The notes beneath the pieces were generated by a model that worked only from the letters and a program-made list of their open reading frames with translations, was not told where the DNA came from and did no database searches. The position numbers and the translations under genes were made by a program. DNA of 64,000 bases from the NCBI RefSeq assembly GCF_013401435.1, contig NZ_JACBGN010000007.1:1-64000 (forward strand), in the 5' to 3' direction. The DNA comes from Streptomyces sp. BR123. GTDB lineage: Bacteria > Actinomycetota > Actinomycetes > Streptomycetales > Streptomycetaceae. This document shows, in pieces, positions 35,339 to 44,187 of the stretch (position 1 is its first letter; every line of letters begins with the position of its first letter).

Positions 35339-36682
35339 CTACGGCAGCTTGTAGCCGTCGTTGTCCGAGAAGTCCTGGTCGATGGCGCGGGCGGCCTTCT
35401 CGAGGGCGGCCTTCGGATCGGCCCCGCCGTAGATGCCGGCCAGCGCCTGGCTGAACTTGGCAGTGACCGTGGGGTATCCGGCGGTGACCGGGCGGGTCAC
35501 GGCGACGCAGGACTTGTCGCTCCGGGAGTCGCCGCAGGGCTTGGCGAGCTGGTCGGCGAAGAGCTGGAGCGGGCCGCCCTGCTTGTACAGGTCGCTCTTG
35601 GCGAGCACGGACGTGGTCCCGGGAGGGGCACCGTTGGCTGTGGTCATCGCGGTGACGTTGGTGTCGTTGAGGAGGGAGTCGAGGAAGGCGCCGGCGGCCT
35701 TGCCGTTCTTGGTGTTGGCGCCGATGCCCCACTGCCAGGAGCCCTGACCGGTCTTGGGGCCGTTGCCGAAGTCGGGCAGCGGCAGGACGACCAGGTCGTC
35801 GCCGAGGGCCTTGCTGTAGGTGGGGTACATCCAGTGGCCGACCCAGCTCAGGGCAACGCGGCCCTTGGCGAAGGCGTTGCCGTCGGTGTTGGGGTCGGTG
35901 TACTTCTTCCAGTCCTGGAACGTCTTCAGGGCCGACGCCACCGCCGGGGTGTCCAGGACGCCTTCCGCCTTGCCGTTCTCCAGCAGCGAGCCGCCGGCCG
36001 ACCAGATGATCGGGGCGAAGCCGTAGGTGCCCCATTCGTTGGCGTAGCCGCCGCTCTCCTGGAGGTCCAGGCTCTTGCCGTCGGAGTCCTTGGCGGCGAG
36101 GTTCGTGACGGCGGCTGTGAACTCGGCCGCGGTCCAGTCGTCGGACAGCCCAGTGGGGTACTTGATCCCGGCCGCGTCGAGAAGCTTCTTGTTGCCGTAG
36201 ATACCGAGCCCGGAGTCGTACATGCCCAGGCCGTAGTGCTTGCCGTTGATCTCGCCCTGGGCCTTGATGGCGTCCGTGGCGTTGGCCATGGTCTTGACGG
36301 AAACGTAGTCGTCGATCGCGGCGAGCTTCTTGTTGTAGACGAAGTTCGCCATGGTCGGACCGTCGAACTCCATCACGTCCGGCAGCTTGGAGGCGTCGGT
36401 CGCGGTGAGGGTCTTGGTGTAGTCGGTGTCCGGAATCAGGGTCAGCTTGACCTTGACCTTGTCCTGGGAGGAGTTGAACGACTTCACCGCGTTCTGCAGG
36501 GCGGTCGACTCACCGGCCTGGCCCTGGTGGGCCCAGACGGTGATGGTGCCGGTGCCGCTGCCCTTCTCGGCGGAGGTGGCGGTGTTGCTGCCGCCCCCGC
36601 AGGCGCCCAGCGCCGCCAGGGGAAGGGCCAGGGCCAGGGCCGTACAGGCTGTCCGGCGTGATCTCCTGCTCGGCGTGTTCAT
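35339..36682 (-). CDS. extracellular sugar-binding lipoprotein (ABC importer)
   Basis: The 447-residue protein starts MNTPSRRSRRTACTALALAL with a lipobox (LGAC) at about residue 25, so it is anchored outside the membrane. The type-1 binding-protein fold is indicated by GTITVWAHQGQAGESTALQN, AKGRVALSWVGHW and GAPPGTTSVLAK. With the GH32 enzyme upstream and a sugar kinase downstream, its ligand is probably sucrose or a fructo-oligosaccharide. The longer ATG at 36841 is rejected because the signal peptide starts here. Confidence 0.87.
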   Translation of the reverse strand: MNTPSRRSRRTACTALALALPLAALGACGGGSNTATSAEKGSGTGTITVWAHQGQAGESTALQNAVKSFNSSQDKVKVKLTLIPDTDYTKTLTATDASKLPDVMEFDGPTMANFVYNKKLAAIDDYVSVKTMANATDAIKAQGEINGKHYGLGMYDSGLGIYGNKKLLDAAGIKYPTGLSDDWTAAEFTAAVTNLAAKDSDGKSLDLQESGGYANEWGTYGFAPIIWSAGGSLLENGKAEGVLDTPAVASALKTFQDWKKYTDPNTDGNAFAKGRVALSWVGHWMYPTYSKALGDDLVVLPLPDFGNGPKTGQGSWQWGIGANTKNGKAAGAFLDSLLNDTNVTAMTTANGAPPGTTSVLAKSDLYKQGGPLQLFADQLAKPCGDSRSDKSCVAVTRPVTAGYPTVTAKFSQALAGIYGGADPKAALEKAARAIDQDFSDNDGYKLP

Positions 36683-36851
36683 GGTGGGTTCCTCCGGTGT
36701 CGGTGCGGGTGAGGGTGGGTGGTGCGCAGGTGCATGGGGGGGGATTCGCCCTTGCCGGTGTACGGCGTGGTGGCCTCCGCCTTGGCGGACGCGCCCTTCG
36801 CGACCTTGAGGGCGGTCGGGATCACCTCGGGCCGTGGCCACGGCGGCGGGA

Positions 36852-36865
36852 TGACGGATCCGTCA
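36852..36865. repeat. 14-bp perfect palindrome at the end of the GH32 gene
   Basis: TGACGGATCCGTCA overlaps the GH32 stop codon (36863) in the 180-bp gap before the binding-protein gene. With no loop it could be a regulator site or a short attenuating hairpin between the enzyme and transporter genes. Confidence 0.35.
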
Positions 36866-38338
36866 GGGGGACTGCTCGTGCAGCAGTCCGGTGTCGGCGC
36901 TCGGCTCCTTGACGACCAGTGGGCGCAGGTTCCAGGCATCGACGGTGTAGCCCAGGCGTGTGTCCGGTGCGCTGTGGGCCTGCAAGCGCCACGGGGCGTC
37001 GCCGGTTGGGTAGAAGCGCAGGGTGAGAACCTGACCGGTGGAGGTCAGGAAGACTTCGGCGACGGAGTGGTCGACGACCACACGCAACTCGACCGGCCGG
37101 CCGGCGGGGCAGGGCATCCGGTAGGAACCGGCCCGTGCGCGGGCGTCCAGCGAGGCGTGGTCGCGGTCCACGACCAGCTCGCCGGTGGCGGCGTCACAGC
37201 GGATGTCGAGGTATTCGGAGCCGTCGGGGGTGGTGAGCAGTCGCAGACCGGCCCCTTCGGCGGGCTCCAGGCGGGCCACCAGCTCGAAGGCGCGGCCGAT
37301 GGAACCGAGGTCCACCGGATCCGGGCCGTGCATCTCGCCCGAGGCATGGACGGCGTGCTCGCCTCGCAGGGCGAGCAGTTCAGCCGCCGGCTGCTGCCGG
37401 AGTGTACCGTCGCCGCCGACCTGGACCTCGCGAGGCAACGTGAGCACCCCAGCCCATCCGTCGGCGACCGCCCAGCTTTCCTCGCGGGCCTCTGCGGACC
37501 AGCCCCACAGCAGCCATCGGCCGCCCGGTGCACGCAAGAGGGCGGGCGCGTAGCAGTCCGGGCCGTAGTCGACGAGAACGGGCTGGCCGGCTTCGAAGGC
37601 GTCCCCGTTCTCCTCGCCGATCAGGGCTGTGACGCAGCGGTCGCCGTCGTGGTCGTTCCAGGCACTGAAGATCAGGGCACCGCGGTGTCCGGACTGCGGC
37701 GGCAGGTACTGGGGGCACTCCCAGCCCTCGCCGGTGTGCAGACCGGTGCCTCCGATCGGCTCCTGCTCGCGCCCCTCGAAGGGGCCCAGATAGGTCCAGC
37801 TCCCCAGGTCCGCCGACTCGTACAGCAGGGCCGCGCCCCGGCCGTCCGCGAGGGCCGCGCCGACCAGCATCCGCCACCGCTCGCCCTCCCGCCACACATA
37901 CGGGTCGCGGTACATCGTGCAGTCGTCGGGCCATGCGGGGATGACCAGGTCGTTCCGTGGAGTGAAGGTCCGGCCGCCGTCGAGGGAGGTGGCGGTGGTG
38001 ACCGGCTGGTGCTGGGGCGAGCGGTCCCAGCGGTTCGCGGAGTAGAAGACGACGAGGCGGTCGCCGTCGGAGACGGCGTTGCCGGAGAAGCACCCGTCCG
38101 CGTCCACGCCGCCGGGGGTCGGGACGAGGGCGATCGGCAGCGGTTCCCAGCTCAGCAGGTCGGGGCTGCGGAAGTGACCCCAGTGCATGTTCGCGTGCGT
38201 CGCGCCAGAGGGGTTGTACTGGTGGAAGACGTGGTAGTGGCCGTCATGGAAGACCAGCCCGTTGGGGTCGTTGATCCAGTTCCGGGGCGGGCGCAGATGC
38301 GCGATCGGCCGGTACGGATCGCAGGGCGCGGTGGACAC
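36863..38338 (-). CDS. glycoside hydrolase family 32 beta-fructosidase
   Basis: The 491-residue enzyme has all three GH32 catalytic signatures: NWINDPNG with nucleophile D24, MYRDPYVW (transition-state Asp) and WECPQYLPP (acid/base Glu). A C-terminal beta-sandwich follows (VVDHSVAEVFLTSTG). It cleaves terminal fructose from sucrose, inulin or levan oligomers. No signal peptide is seen from the GTG start (AAAGG site just upstream), so it probably acts inside on imported sugars. First gene of the leftward set, about 390 bp after the LacI gene. Confidence 0.88.
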   Translation of the reverse strand: MSTAPCDPYRPIAHLRPPRNWINDPNGLVFHDGHYHVFHQYNPSGATHANMHWGHFRSPDLLSWEPLPIALVPTPGGVDADGCFSGNAVSDGDRLVVFYSANRWDRSPQHQPVTTATSLDGGRTFTPRNDLVIPAWPDDCTMYRDPYVWREGERWRMLVGAALADGRGAALLYESADLGSWTYLGPFEGREQEPIGGTGLHTGEGWECPQYLPPQSGHRGALIFSAWNDHDGDRCVTALIGEENGDAFEAGQPVLVDYGPDCYAPALLRAPGGRWLLWGWSAEAREESWAVADGWAGVLTLPREVQVGGDGTLRQQPAAELLALRGEHAVHASGEMHGPDPVDLGSIGRAFELVARLEPAEGAGLRLLTTPDGSEYLDIRCDAATGELVVDRDHASLDARARAGSYRMPCPAGRPVELRVVVDHSVAEVFLTSTGQVLTLRFYPTGDAPWRLQAHSAPDTRLGYTVDAWNLRPLVVKEPSADTGLLHEQSP

Positions 38339-38663
38339 ACGCGTGCCTTTCGGTATGTGCAGCAGAGCATGCGAGGACGACGGGCGCCGGACGCAGCCGG
38401 CCACGATCCCCTCGGGGGACTCAGTGAAAACGCCTGCCCCCGGCAACCGCTGCCAGCCCTCAAGGCAGAGCATGGGAGGACCGGCACGGCGAGATGCCGA
38501 CGGCGAAGGGTGGGAAGGCGGTCTGAAGCGCCGGCACAGGGACGGCGGGAAGAGCGCGGCTCAGTACTCCGCGGCGCTGTCGGACATCAGGCGGGAATGC
38601 CGCCTGGACCGCTCATCGAAAATCTCAGGCGACATCTGTGTACCCTCACTGTGTTCCATGTAT

Positions 38664-38701
38664 TGACAGGACCGACGACCGGTCGCAACGGTCGCCTGTC
38701 A
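38664..38701 (-). terminator. terminator after the LacI-type gene
   Basis: TGACAGG (38664-38670) pairs perfectly with CCTGTCA (38695-38701), with an inner ACCG/CGGT extension. It lies 29 nt past the lacI-type stop, separating the regulator from the GH32 gene and leaving room for the promoter of the catabolic operon. Confidence 0.6.
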
Positions 38702-38729
38702 CGGTGTGAAGTGCTTCGCCGTCCCGGGG

Positions 38730-39785
38730 TCAGAGTCGGGGCGGCGAAGCGACCGATGCCCGCGCCACCAGCGGGCAAGGCAGCAATTCCTTCATGTCCG
38801 GGCCCGGTGGCCGGCCCGGGGACTTGGTGAGAGCGAACAACCGAGCCACAGCCTGTGCCCCCATCTCGTAGTGCGGCAGCTGAACCGTGCTCAGCTGCGG
38901 GTAAACCGACTCGCAGACCAGCTCCTGGTTGTCGAACCCGATGACCGACAGGTCACCGGGGATGGACAGCCCCAGCTCGGCAGCAGCTCGGTAAGCACCA
39001 GCCGCCATCCGGTCGTTGAAGCAGAACAACGCCGTGGGGCGCTGCTCCGCCGTCAGCAGCCGCCGCGCGGCCCGGTAACCCGCCTCCACGTCACCGCCGA
39101 CCGTGTTGAACGGCACCGCCGTCTCGGCAGCGACCAGCGACGGGTCGTAGGTGACGCCGACTTCCGCCAGCGCCTTGCGGTAGCCCTCCAGGCGGCCCCG
39201 CCGGGCGGGAAGGTCGACGGTCTGCACGGTCACTCCTATCCGGCGATGGCCGTAATCGGTCAGCTCGCGCACCGCCGCGTAGCCACCCTGGACCTCATCG
39301 GGTACCACCGAGGGGACGGCAGGATCGGCCGAGCCCGCGTCGAGCAGCACGGTCGGCGTGGCGTGCAGGGCGCCGGGCAGTTCCACGATGCGGTGGTACA
39401 TGGCCGCGTACACCACGCCGTCCACCTGCCGCTGGAGCAGCATCTGGATGCTTGTGCGTTCCAGTTCGGCGTCCCCGCTGGTGTTGACCAGCAACAGAAC
39501 CACACCCTCGGCCGCGGCGGCCTCCTGGGCTCCCAGGATCATCCGGCCCGCGTGGGGGGTGGTGGCGATCTGGTCGCTGACGAAGCCGATGGTCTGCGAC
39601 CGCTGCATCCTCAGCCCGCGAGCCAGTCCGTTGGGCGCGTACCCGAGCTCATCGGCAGCCTTCCAGACGCGCTGACGCGTCTCTTCGCTGATCCGCTTGC
39701 CCTCGACCCGGTTCAGGACGTGCGAGACGGTGGCGGTCGACACACCTGCCGCCGCAGCCACGTCCTTGATCCCGATCCGGCGCAT
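38730..39785 (-). CDS. LacI-family repressor of the fructan/sucrose locus
   Basis: The 351-residue protein begins MRRIGIKDVAAAAGVSTATV with the complete LacI helix-turn-helix and hinge (SHVLNRVEGKRIS; hinge ELGYAPNGLARGLR). A periplasmic-binding-type effector domain follows (GFVSDQIATTPHAGR through SVIGFDNQELVCES). It should sense a sugar or sugar phosphate and repress the downstream genes and itself. An operator-like palindrome lies 37 bp before its start. Confidence 0.9.
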   Translation of the reverse strand: MRRIGIKDVAAAAGVSTATVSHVLNRVEGKRISEETRQRVWKAADELGYAPNGLARGLRMQRSQTIGFVSDQIATTPHAGRMILGAQEAAAAEGVVLLLVNTSGDAELERTSIQMLLQRQVDGVVYAAMYHRIVELPGALHATPTVLLDAGSADPAVPSVVPDEVQGGYAAVRELTDYGHRRIGVTVQTVDLPARRGRLEGYRKALAEVGVTYDPSLVAAETAVPFNTVGGDVEAGYRAARRLLTAEQRPTALFCFNDRMAAGAYRAAAELGLSIPGDLSVIGFDNQELVCESVYPQLSTVQLPHYEMGAQAVARLFALTKSPGRPPGPDMKELLPCPLVARASVASPPRL

Positions 39786-39821
39786 CGTTGAACCTTCTCA
39801 AATTGGTCGATAACGGTTTGC

Positions 39822-39833
39822 CTAATCGTTTAG
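39822..39833. promoter_or_regulatory. LacI/GalR-type operator candidate
   Basis: CTAATCGTTTAG has CTAA/TTAG arms around a central CG, close to the consensus of LacI/GalR sites. It sits just upstream of the lacI-type gene, consistent with autoregulation. A second A/T-rich stretch with AACGGTT lies beside it. Confidence 0.5.
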
Positions 39834-39859
39834 CCAACCGTGTGGAGATGAGACTGCCT

Positions 39860-40155
39860 CCAGCCGAAGCCACTGTCAATGGCTCGTTACGAACTCGTGG
39901 CCACGGCATGTCGGGCGACTTTGCGGGTTCCGGCCGCTCACCTACCGACGAGACGGCGGCACGGACGAGCGGAACAACCTTCGCCTCGTGCACTCCGAAT
40001 GCCACCGCCAGCATCACGCTGGCGACGGCAGACGGGCCACGTGACCCTGCTGACCTGCGAAGCCATCGTGGCTTGCTTCAGCCGGATGCGCTGAAAGGTG
40101 CACGTCCGGTTCTGAGGGGCGGGGTCACGGCAACGTGATCCGGCTACCCGACCAC
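39860..40155 (+). mobile_element. 3' remnant of a group II intron
   Basis: Around 40080-40112 is a domain V hairpin: AGCCGGA pairs with TCCGGTT, TGCGC with GTGCA, and the loop is GAAA with a CG bulge. It is followed by the typical TCTGAGGGG and a domain-VI-like stem. Upstream codons LRLVHSECHRQHHAG look like the C-terminal HNH domain of an intron-encoded reverse transcriptase. The rest of the intron is missing, so it cannot splice alone. Confidence 0.6.
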
Positions 40156-40310
40156 AGCTGCCTGTATCCACAGGCCGACGGCTGTAGAAGGGAGGTGTCC
40201 GCTTCCGGGTGTGAGGTGCCTGGACGCACACCGAAAGACATCTCACGGCCCTACTGATCTTGTCGTAAGCTCGGTGGGTGTAGTGGCGGTGTGGGTGGGA
40301 GGCTGTCGGG

Positions 40311-40808
40311 GTGGCTTATCAACCTTCGCCTTCTACGGCCAGCGCCTGCCTTCCGCCGTTGTCGCGACCTCACTTGGCGGAGGCGCGTCGTGTCCGGGCG
40401 GTCGAGTTGTTCGAGGACGGTGTCTCGAATGCGGAGATCGCGCGGGCGGTGGGGGTGTGCGCCGAGAGCGTGCGGCGATGGCGGCGGGCGTGGGAGGAAG
40501 GTGGTGCTTCGGCCCTGCGGCGGCGTGCCGCCACCGGTCGCCCGCCCAAGCTGACGACGCCCAGGTCGAGATCGTCCGGGCCGCGTTGGAGCGGGTTGCC
40601 CAGGCCCATCGTTTCGAGGCTGACCTGTGGACCCTGGAGCGAGTCGGCGCCGTCGTTGAGCGGGTGACGGGAGTGGTTCTGTCGAGGGCGTCGGTGTGGC
40701 GGTTGCTGACCGGCCGACTCGGATGGGGTCTGCAGCGGCCCGAGCGGCGGGCGGTCGAGAGGGACGAGTCGGAGATCGCCCGCTGGATCGCGCACGAGTG
40801 GCCGCGCA
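40311..40808 (+). pseudogene. IS630-type transposase N-terminal remnant
   Basis: AEARRVRAVELFEDGVSNAE then IARAVGVCAESVRRWRRAWE is the winged-helix start of IS630/Tc1-type transposases. After a one-base shift near 40560 the frame continues VEIVRAALERVAQAHRFEAD and [18 protein letters not shown]. It ends abruptly at [11 protein letters not shown], where IS5-type sequence begins. The catalytic domain is absent. Confidence 0.65.
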
Positions 40809-41030
40809 TCCAGGGGCTTCAAGGTCATCCCGCGGCGATGGGTCGTGGAGAGGACGTTCGGCTGGCCCATGCACCACCGCCGCCTGGCCCGCGACTACGA
40901 AACCCACCCCCACCGCTCCGAAGCCATGGCCCGCCTCGCGGTGATCGACTTCATGAGCCGAAGACTGACGAGAGAGTCGACTCCGAACTGGAAGTCACGA
41001 TCCGTTTCCACCAGCTCCAGCGGGCACGCT
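40809..41030 (+). pseudogene. IS5-type transposase C-terminal remnant
   Basis: Directly joined to the IS630 fragment, the sequence reads [20 protein letters not shown], then [20 protein letters not shown] and [16 protein letters not shown]. This contains the last catalytic Glu of a different transposase family. The fusion joint near 40810 is a rearrangement scar. Confidence 0.65.
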
Positions 41031-41091
41031 GAGCCGCGGAGAACTTAAATGCGTCGACAGCGCCCCTCGGCACCCGGCACAGTGGCCACCC

Positions 41092-41832
41092 GTGACGAGC
41101 AGTGAACTGTGGACCCGCGCGACCGCCGACCGCTACGACGCAGAGGAAGCCGAAGCCTCCTCGGCTACCGTTCTCGGACCGACCCTCGCCTTCCTCGCCG
41201 AGCTCGCCGGAGACGGCCGGGCGCTGGAGTTCGCGATCGGAACCGGACGGGTGGGAGTCCCGCTCCGGGAACGCGGCGTGCCGGTGTTTGGCATCGAACT
41301 GTCCGAGCACATGGCAGCGGTGCTGCGGCGCAAGGTCGACGAGGGCACCCTCCCGGTAGTCATCGGGGACATGACCACCACCGTCGTTCCCGGAGCGTTC
41401 ACCCTGGTCTACCTCGTCTACAACACCATCACGAACCTGCTCACGCAGGACGAGCAGGTCGAGTGCTTCCGCAACGCCGCACGGCATCTGGAGCCCGGCG
41501 GTCGGTTCGTCATCGAGCTGGGTGTGCCGCCGCTGCGGCTTCTGCCGCCCGGCCAGGTCGCGGTGCCGTTCGACGTCTCCCAGCAGCATCTCGGCTTCGA
41601 CACCTTCGACCTGGTCGAGCAGATGCTCGTCTCGCACCACTTCACCCGCGACGGCAACGACGGCCGCTACCGCCGCGAAAACTCCCGACACCGCTACGCC
41701 TGGCCGGCGGAGCTCGACCTGATGGCGCGGATCGCTGGGCTAGAGCTGGAACGTCGCGTCGCGGAATGGGACGGGTCTCCGTTCACCCAGGACTCCGCGA
41801 AACACGTCTCCGTGTGGCGCAAACCAGCCTGA
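41092..41832 (+). CDS. class I SAM-dependent methyltransferase
   Basis: The 246-residue protein starts GTG (MTSSELWTRATADRYDAEEA). Motif I is ALEFAIGTGRVGVPL, followed by FGIELSEHMAAVLRR, YLVYNTITNLLTQDEQVECF and HLEPGGRFVIELG. Intact and complete. The C-terminal half (YRRENSRHRYAWPAELDLMA) is typical of a family of small-molecule methyltransferases. Substrate unknown. It is isolated between transposase debris. Confidence 0.85.
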   Translation: MTSSELWTRATADRYDAEEAEASSATVLGPTLAFLAELAGDGRALEFAIGTGRVGVPLRERGVPVFGIELSEHMAAVLRRKVDEGTLPVVIGDMTTTVVPGAFTLVYLVYNTITNLLTQDEQVECFRNAARHLEPGGRFVIELGVPPLRLLPPGQVAVPFDVSQQHLGFDTFDLVEQMLVSHHFTRDGNDGRYRRENSRHRYAWPAELDLMARIAGLELERRVAEWDGSPFTQDSAKHVSVWRKPA

Positions 41833-41872
41833 GGCCGGCCACCGGGCCATCAACGTTGGCCGTGCCTGTCTT

Positions 41873-42757
41873 GAACTTCTATCGGGAGTTCAGGCGTCGC
41901 CAGCAGATCAGTGCGCATCCGAGGTTGAGGAAGGCTTCGTGGATGTCGTCGCGTATCTCCCAGCGGATCCGCAGGCGGCGGAACCAGTGCAGGTGGGCGA
42001 ATGCTCGCTCCACGACCCAGCGGTGGGTGCCGAATCCGGAGCCGTGCTCGGTGCACCGGCGGGCGATCAGCGGCTTCACGCCGAGATCCCGGACGAGGCG
42101 GCGGTACTTGTCGTGGTCGTAGCCGCGGTCGCCCAGCACCACGTCCGGGCGGCGCCGGGGCCGGCCTCGCTTGCCCCTCACCGGCGGCGCCGCCTGAAGC
42201 AACGGAATCAGCTGGGTGACGTCGTTGCGGTTGCCACCGGTCAAGGTGGCGGCGAGCGGGATACCGGTGGCGTCGGTGATCAGGTGATGCGTGCTGCCCG
42301 TCCTGCCCCGGTCAACAGGGCTTCGTCCCGTCGTGGATCCCCCTTTCAATGCCCGTATGTGGGAGCCGTCGACGGCCGCCTGGGAGAAGTCCAGGGCGTT
42401 CACGCTGCGAAGCTTGGCCAGAAGGACCTCGTGCAGCCGGGGCCAGACTCCAGCCTCGGTCCACTCGGCCAGGCGGCGCCAGCAGGTCATGCCCGAGCCG
42501 AAGCCGAGTTCCTGCGGCAGATGCTCCCAGGCGATCCCGGTGTGCAGGACGAACAGGATGCCCTGGAACACCAGCCGGTCCGGATGCCGCCTTCGCCCAG
42601 GGTGCCGGGGCCGACGTTTCACCTTCGGCAGCAGCCGCTCGATCACCCCCCACAGCTCGTGGTCGACATCCCACGGCTTCGACCGAGCCACTCCAACCCC
42701 CGGATCGTCAGTCCCGGAGTGATCCAACCACCTTGTAGATCATTTCGTTAGGAGTTC
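41873..42757. mobile_element. IS5-type insertion sequence with weak terminal repeats
   Basis: GAACTTCTATCG at 41873-41884 matches, with two changes, the inverse of CGTTAGGAGTTC at 42746-42757, close to both ends of the transposase. I cannot see a clean target duplication, so these boundaries are tentative. The right end abuts an ISL3 fragment. Confidence 0.45.
41879..42727 (-). CDS. IS5-type transposase, apparently intact
   Basis: The 282-residue protein has a DDE set: AVDGSHIRALKGG, VLGDRGYDHDKY and THRWVVERAFAHLHWF. No frame break. Its N-terminal HELWGVIERLLPKVK is usual for the group. This transposase differs clearly from the one at 19496-20350. Confidence 0.85.
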   Translation of the reverse strand: MDHSGTDDPGVGVARSKPWDVDHELWGVIERLLPKVKRRPRHPGRRRHPDRLVFQGILFVLHTGIAWEHLPQELGFGSGMTCWRRLAEWTEAGVWPRLHEVLLAKLRSVNALDFSQAAVDGSHIRALKGGSTTGRSPVDRGRTGSTHHLITDATGIPLAATLTGGNRNDVTQLIPLLQAAPPVRGKRGRPRRRPDVVLGDRGYDHDKYRRLVRDLGVKPLIARRCTEHGSGFGTHRWVVERAFAHLHWFRRLRIRWEIRDDIHEAFLNLGCALICWRRLNSR

Positions 42758-42774
42758 TAACTCCTTGACCAGCT

Positions 42775-43126
42775 AGAGAGCTGGCCGGTCAGACGTGTGG
42801 TGCGGCGCTGATGGCGCTCCAAGAGCCCGGGAACCTGCTCTCGGAAGGTCTGCCACCTGCAGCCCAGGACCGGACAGACCAGCCGTCGTATTCCTCACCC
42901 GCACCACGACCTGTCGGCCGTCGACCGACACATCCCGCACCATCCGGCCCTGATACCCGTGGACCCTCCCCGTCACCACCCCGCACACGGGACAGGGAAC
43001 GGGAACATCCCGAGTCCGAGCCGAAACCCGGACTCTCTCGTCACCGTCCGCCACATCCTCGATGACCAACGCCGACAACCCCGAAAACACCGTTCCTACA
43101 AGCGCTTTCGCATCCTGCACGCTCAA
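42775..43126 (-). pseudogene. ISL3-family transposase N-terminal remnant
   Basis: Begins MSVQDAKALVGTVFSGLSAL, then VIEDVADGDERVRVSARTRD and the zinc knuckle CPVCGVVTGRVHGYQGRMVR. This is the ISL3 N-terminal domain. After RNTT the frame shifts (continuing in another frame as GLLERHQRRTTRLTGQL) and stops at the IS5 element. Only about a quarter of the transposase remains. Confidence 0.7.
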
Positions 43127-43596
43127 TGATCACAGGCGAGCACTCAGCGTCACCACCGACTACGGAACAGACCCCCGGCGCCTGTCCGGCCTCGGCGACG
43201 GTACGGGCGGCTGGACCGTTGTCCGAAGGGTTGCTTTCGGCGGGGAACTGGGAGTGTGACCGAAGGTGTGAACCCCTGAAATTGCCGGCTGCCGGTTTGC
43301 CCAGATCAATCCAGAGGAAAGCCCTTCCCGACGTCGACAGCTCTTTCCATGCGATAGCCGAGGGAAGAGGTCTGCTTGGGTCGGGGCTGCTGGCGCTGTG
43401 AGGGGTGCATGTCGGCTGCTCTTCGCTGCCGTCCCGTGCGTCGACCGCGATGTCCTCGCCCAGCTGGAGCAGCGCCGGGCCCTGGCCGCATTCCTTTGCT
43501 GGGGCTGATCGCCGGGGTGTGGTGTCGTTGCGGGGGTGAGGTCGTACGGTCGCAGGTGGCGGTCGGCGTGGGTTCGGCCTGGATCGGGAGGCGTGC
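43127..43596. other. about 470 bp without a confident gene
   Basis: Several open but unsupported frames exist on both strands; none has a recognisable domain. The right end should contain the promoter of the STAS gene. Confidence 0.35.
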
Positions 43597-43917
43597 GTGG
43601 AGTCGCCGAGGGTGACGGTGAGGCCCGAGCCGGACGGCGTGCGGGTGGTCGTCTGCTCCGGTGCGTTCGACATGGACACGACGGGGAAACTGGCGGTCGC
43701 GTGTGATCGCGACGCCGCCGACGCCCGGCTCCTGGTGGTCGACGTCGCTGGCGTGACGTTCGCAGACTCGTCCTTCCTCAACCTCCTCATCCGGCTGAAC
43801 AACAGCCGCTCCCTCGCCCTGGCCGGGCCGCTGCCGCACCGGTTGCAGCGGCTGCTGGAGACGACAGGCGCGCTGGCCCTGTTCACGCTGCGCGACGGCC
43901 ACACACCGACAGACTGA
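43597..43917 (+). CDS. STAS-domain anti-sigma factor antagonist-like protein
   Basis: The 106-residue protein starts GTG (MESPRVTVRPEPDGVRVVVC). The STAS pattern is complete: CSGAFDMDTTGKLAVACDRD, LLVVDVAGVTFADSSFLNLL with the usual D-S-S phosphosite region, and a C-terminal helix. Such proteins bind anti-sigma kinases and release sigma factors. An RsbW-like protein is encoded at 7879-8211 but not nearby. Confidence 0.8.
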   Translation: MESPRVTVRPEPDGVRVVVCSGAFDMDTTGKLAVACDRDAADARLLVVDVAGVTFADSSFLNLLIRLNNSRSLALAGPLPHRLQRLLETTGALALFTLRDGHTPTD

Positions 43918-43929
43918 CCCGGCCCCGAA

Positions 43930-44187
43930 GAGCGGTCCCCCTCAGAAAGCGCCGACTGCGCAGTCGAACACGACCAGCAGCCACTCGACGCCTCGAACTC
44001 GACGCTCAGGCCGACTGCCTCAGCTGCCGCCGTGGCCAGTGCGAAGGCGTGCCGCAGCCCCGGTAGATCACCAGGAGCGGATCGGCGGCCGCGTCGAGGA
44101 ACCGGCGGCGATTCCTCGAACCCCGCGCCAGCCAGGACTGCCCGGACACGGGTCGGCAGTTCTGGGATCGCCGCGGCCGCGCGCCGG
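43930..44187 (-). other. possible decayed coding sequence
   Basis: Minus-strand codons AAIPELPTRVRAVLAGAGFE and LRHAFALATAAAEAVGLSVE look like real protein but are joined by low-quality sequence and have no start. Family unknown; probably a remnant. Confidence 0.3.

Noticed and set aside
41873-42757. Target-site duplication for the second IS5-type element
   Set aside because: The flanks (CTT left, TAA right) do not match, so no duplication is claimed and ends remain tentative.
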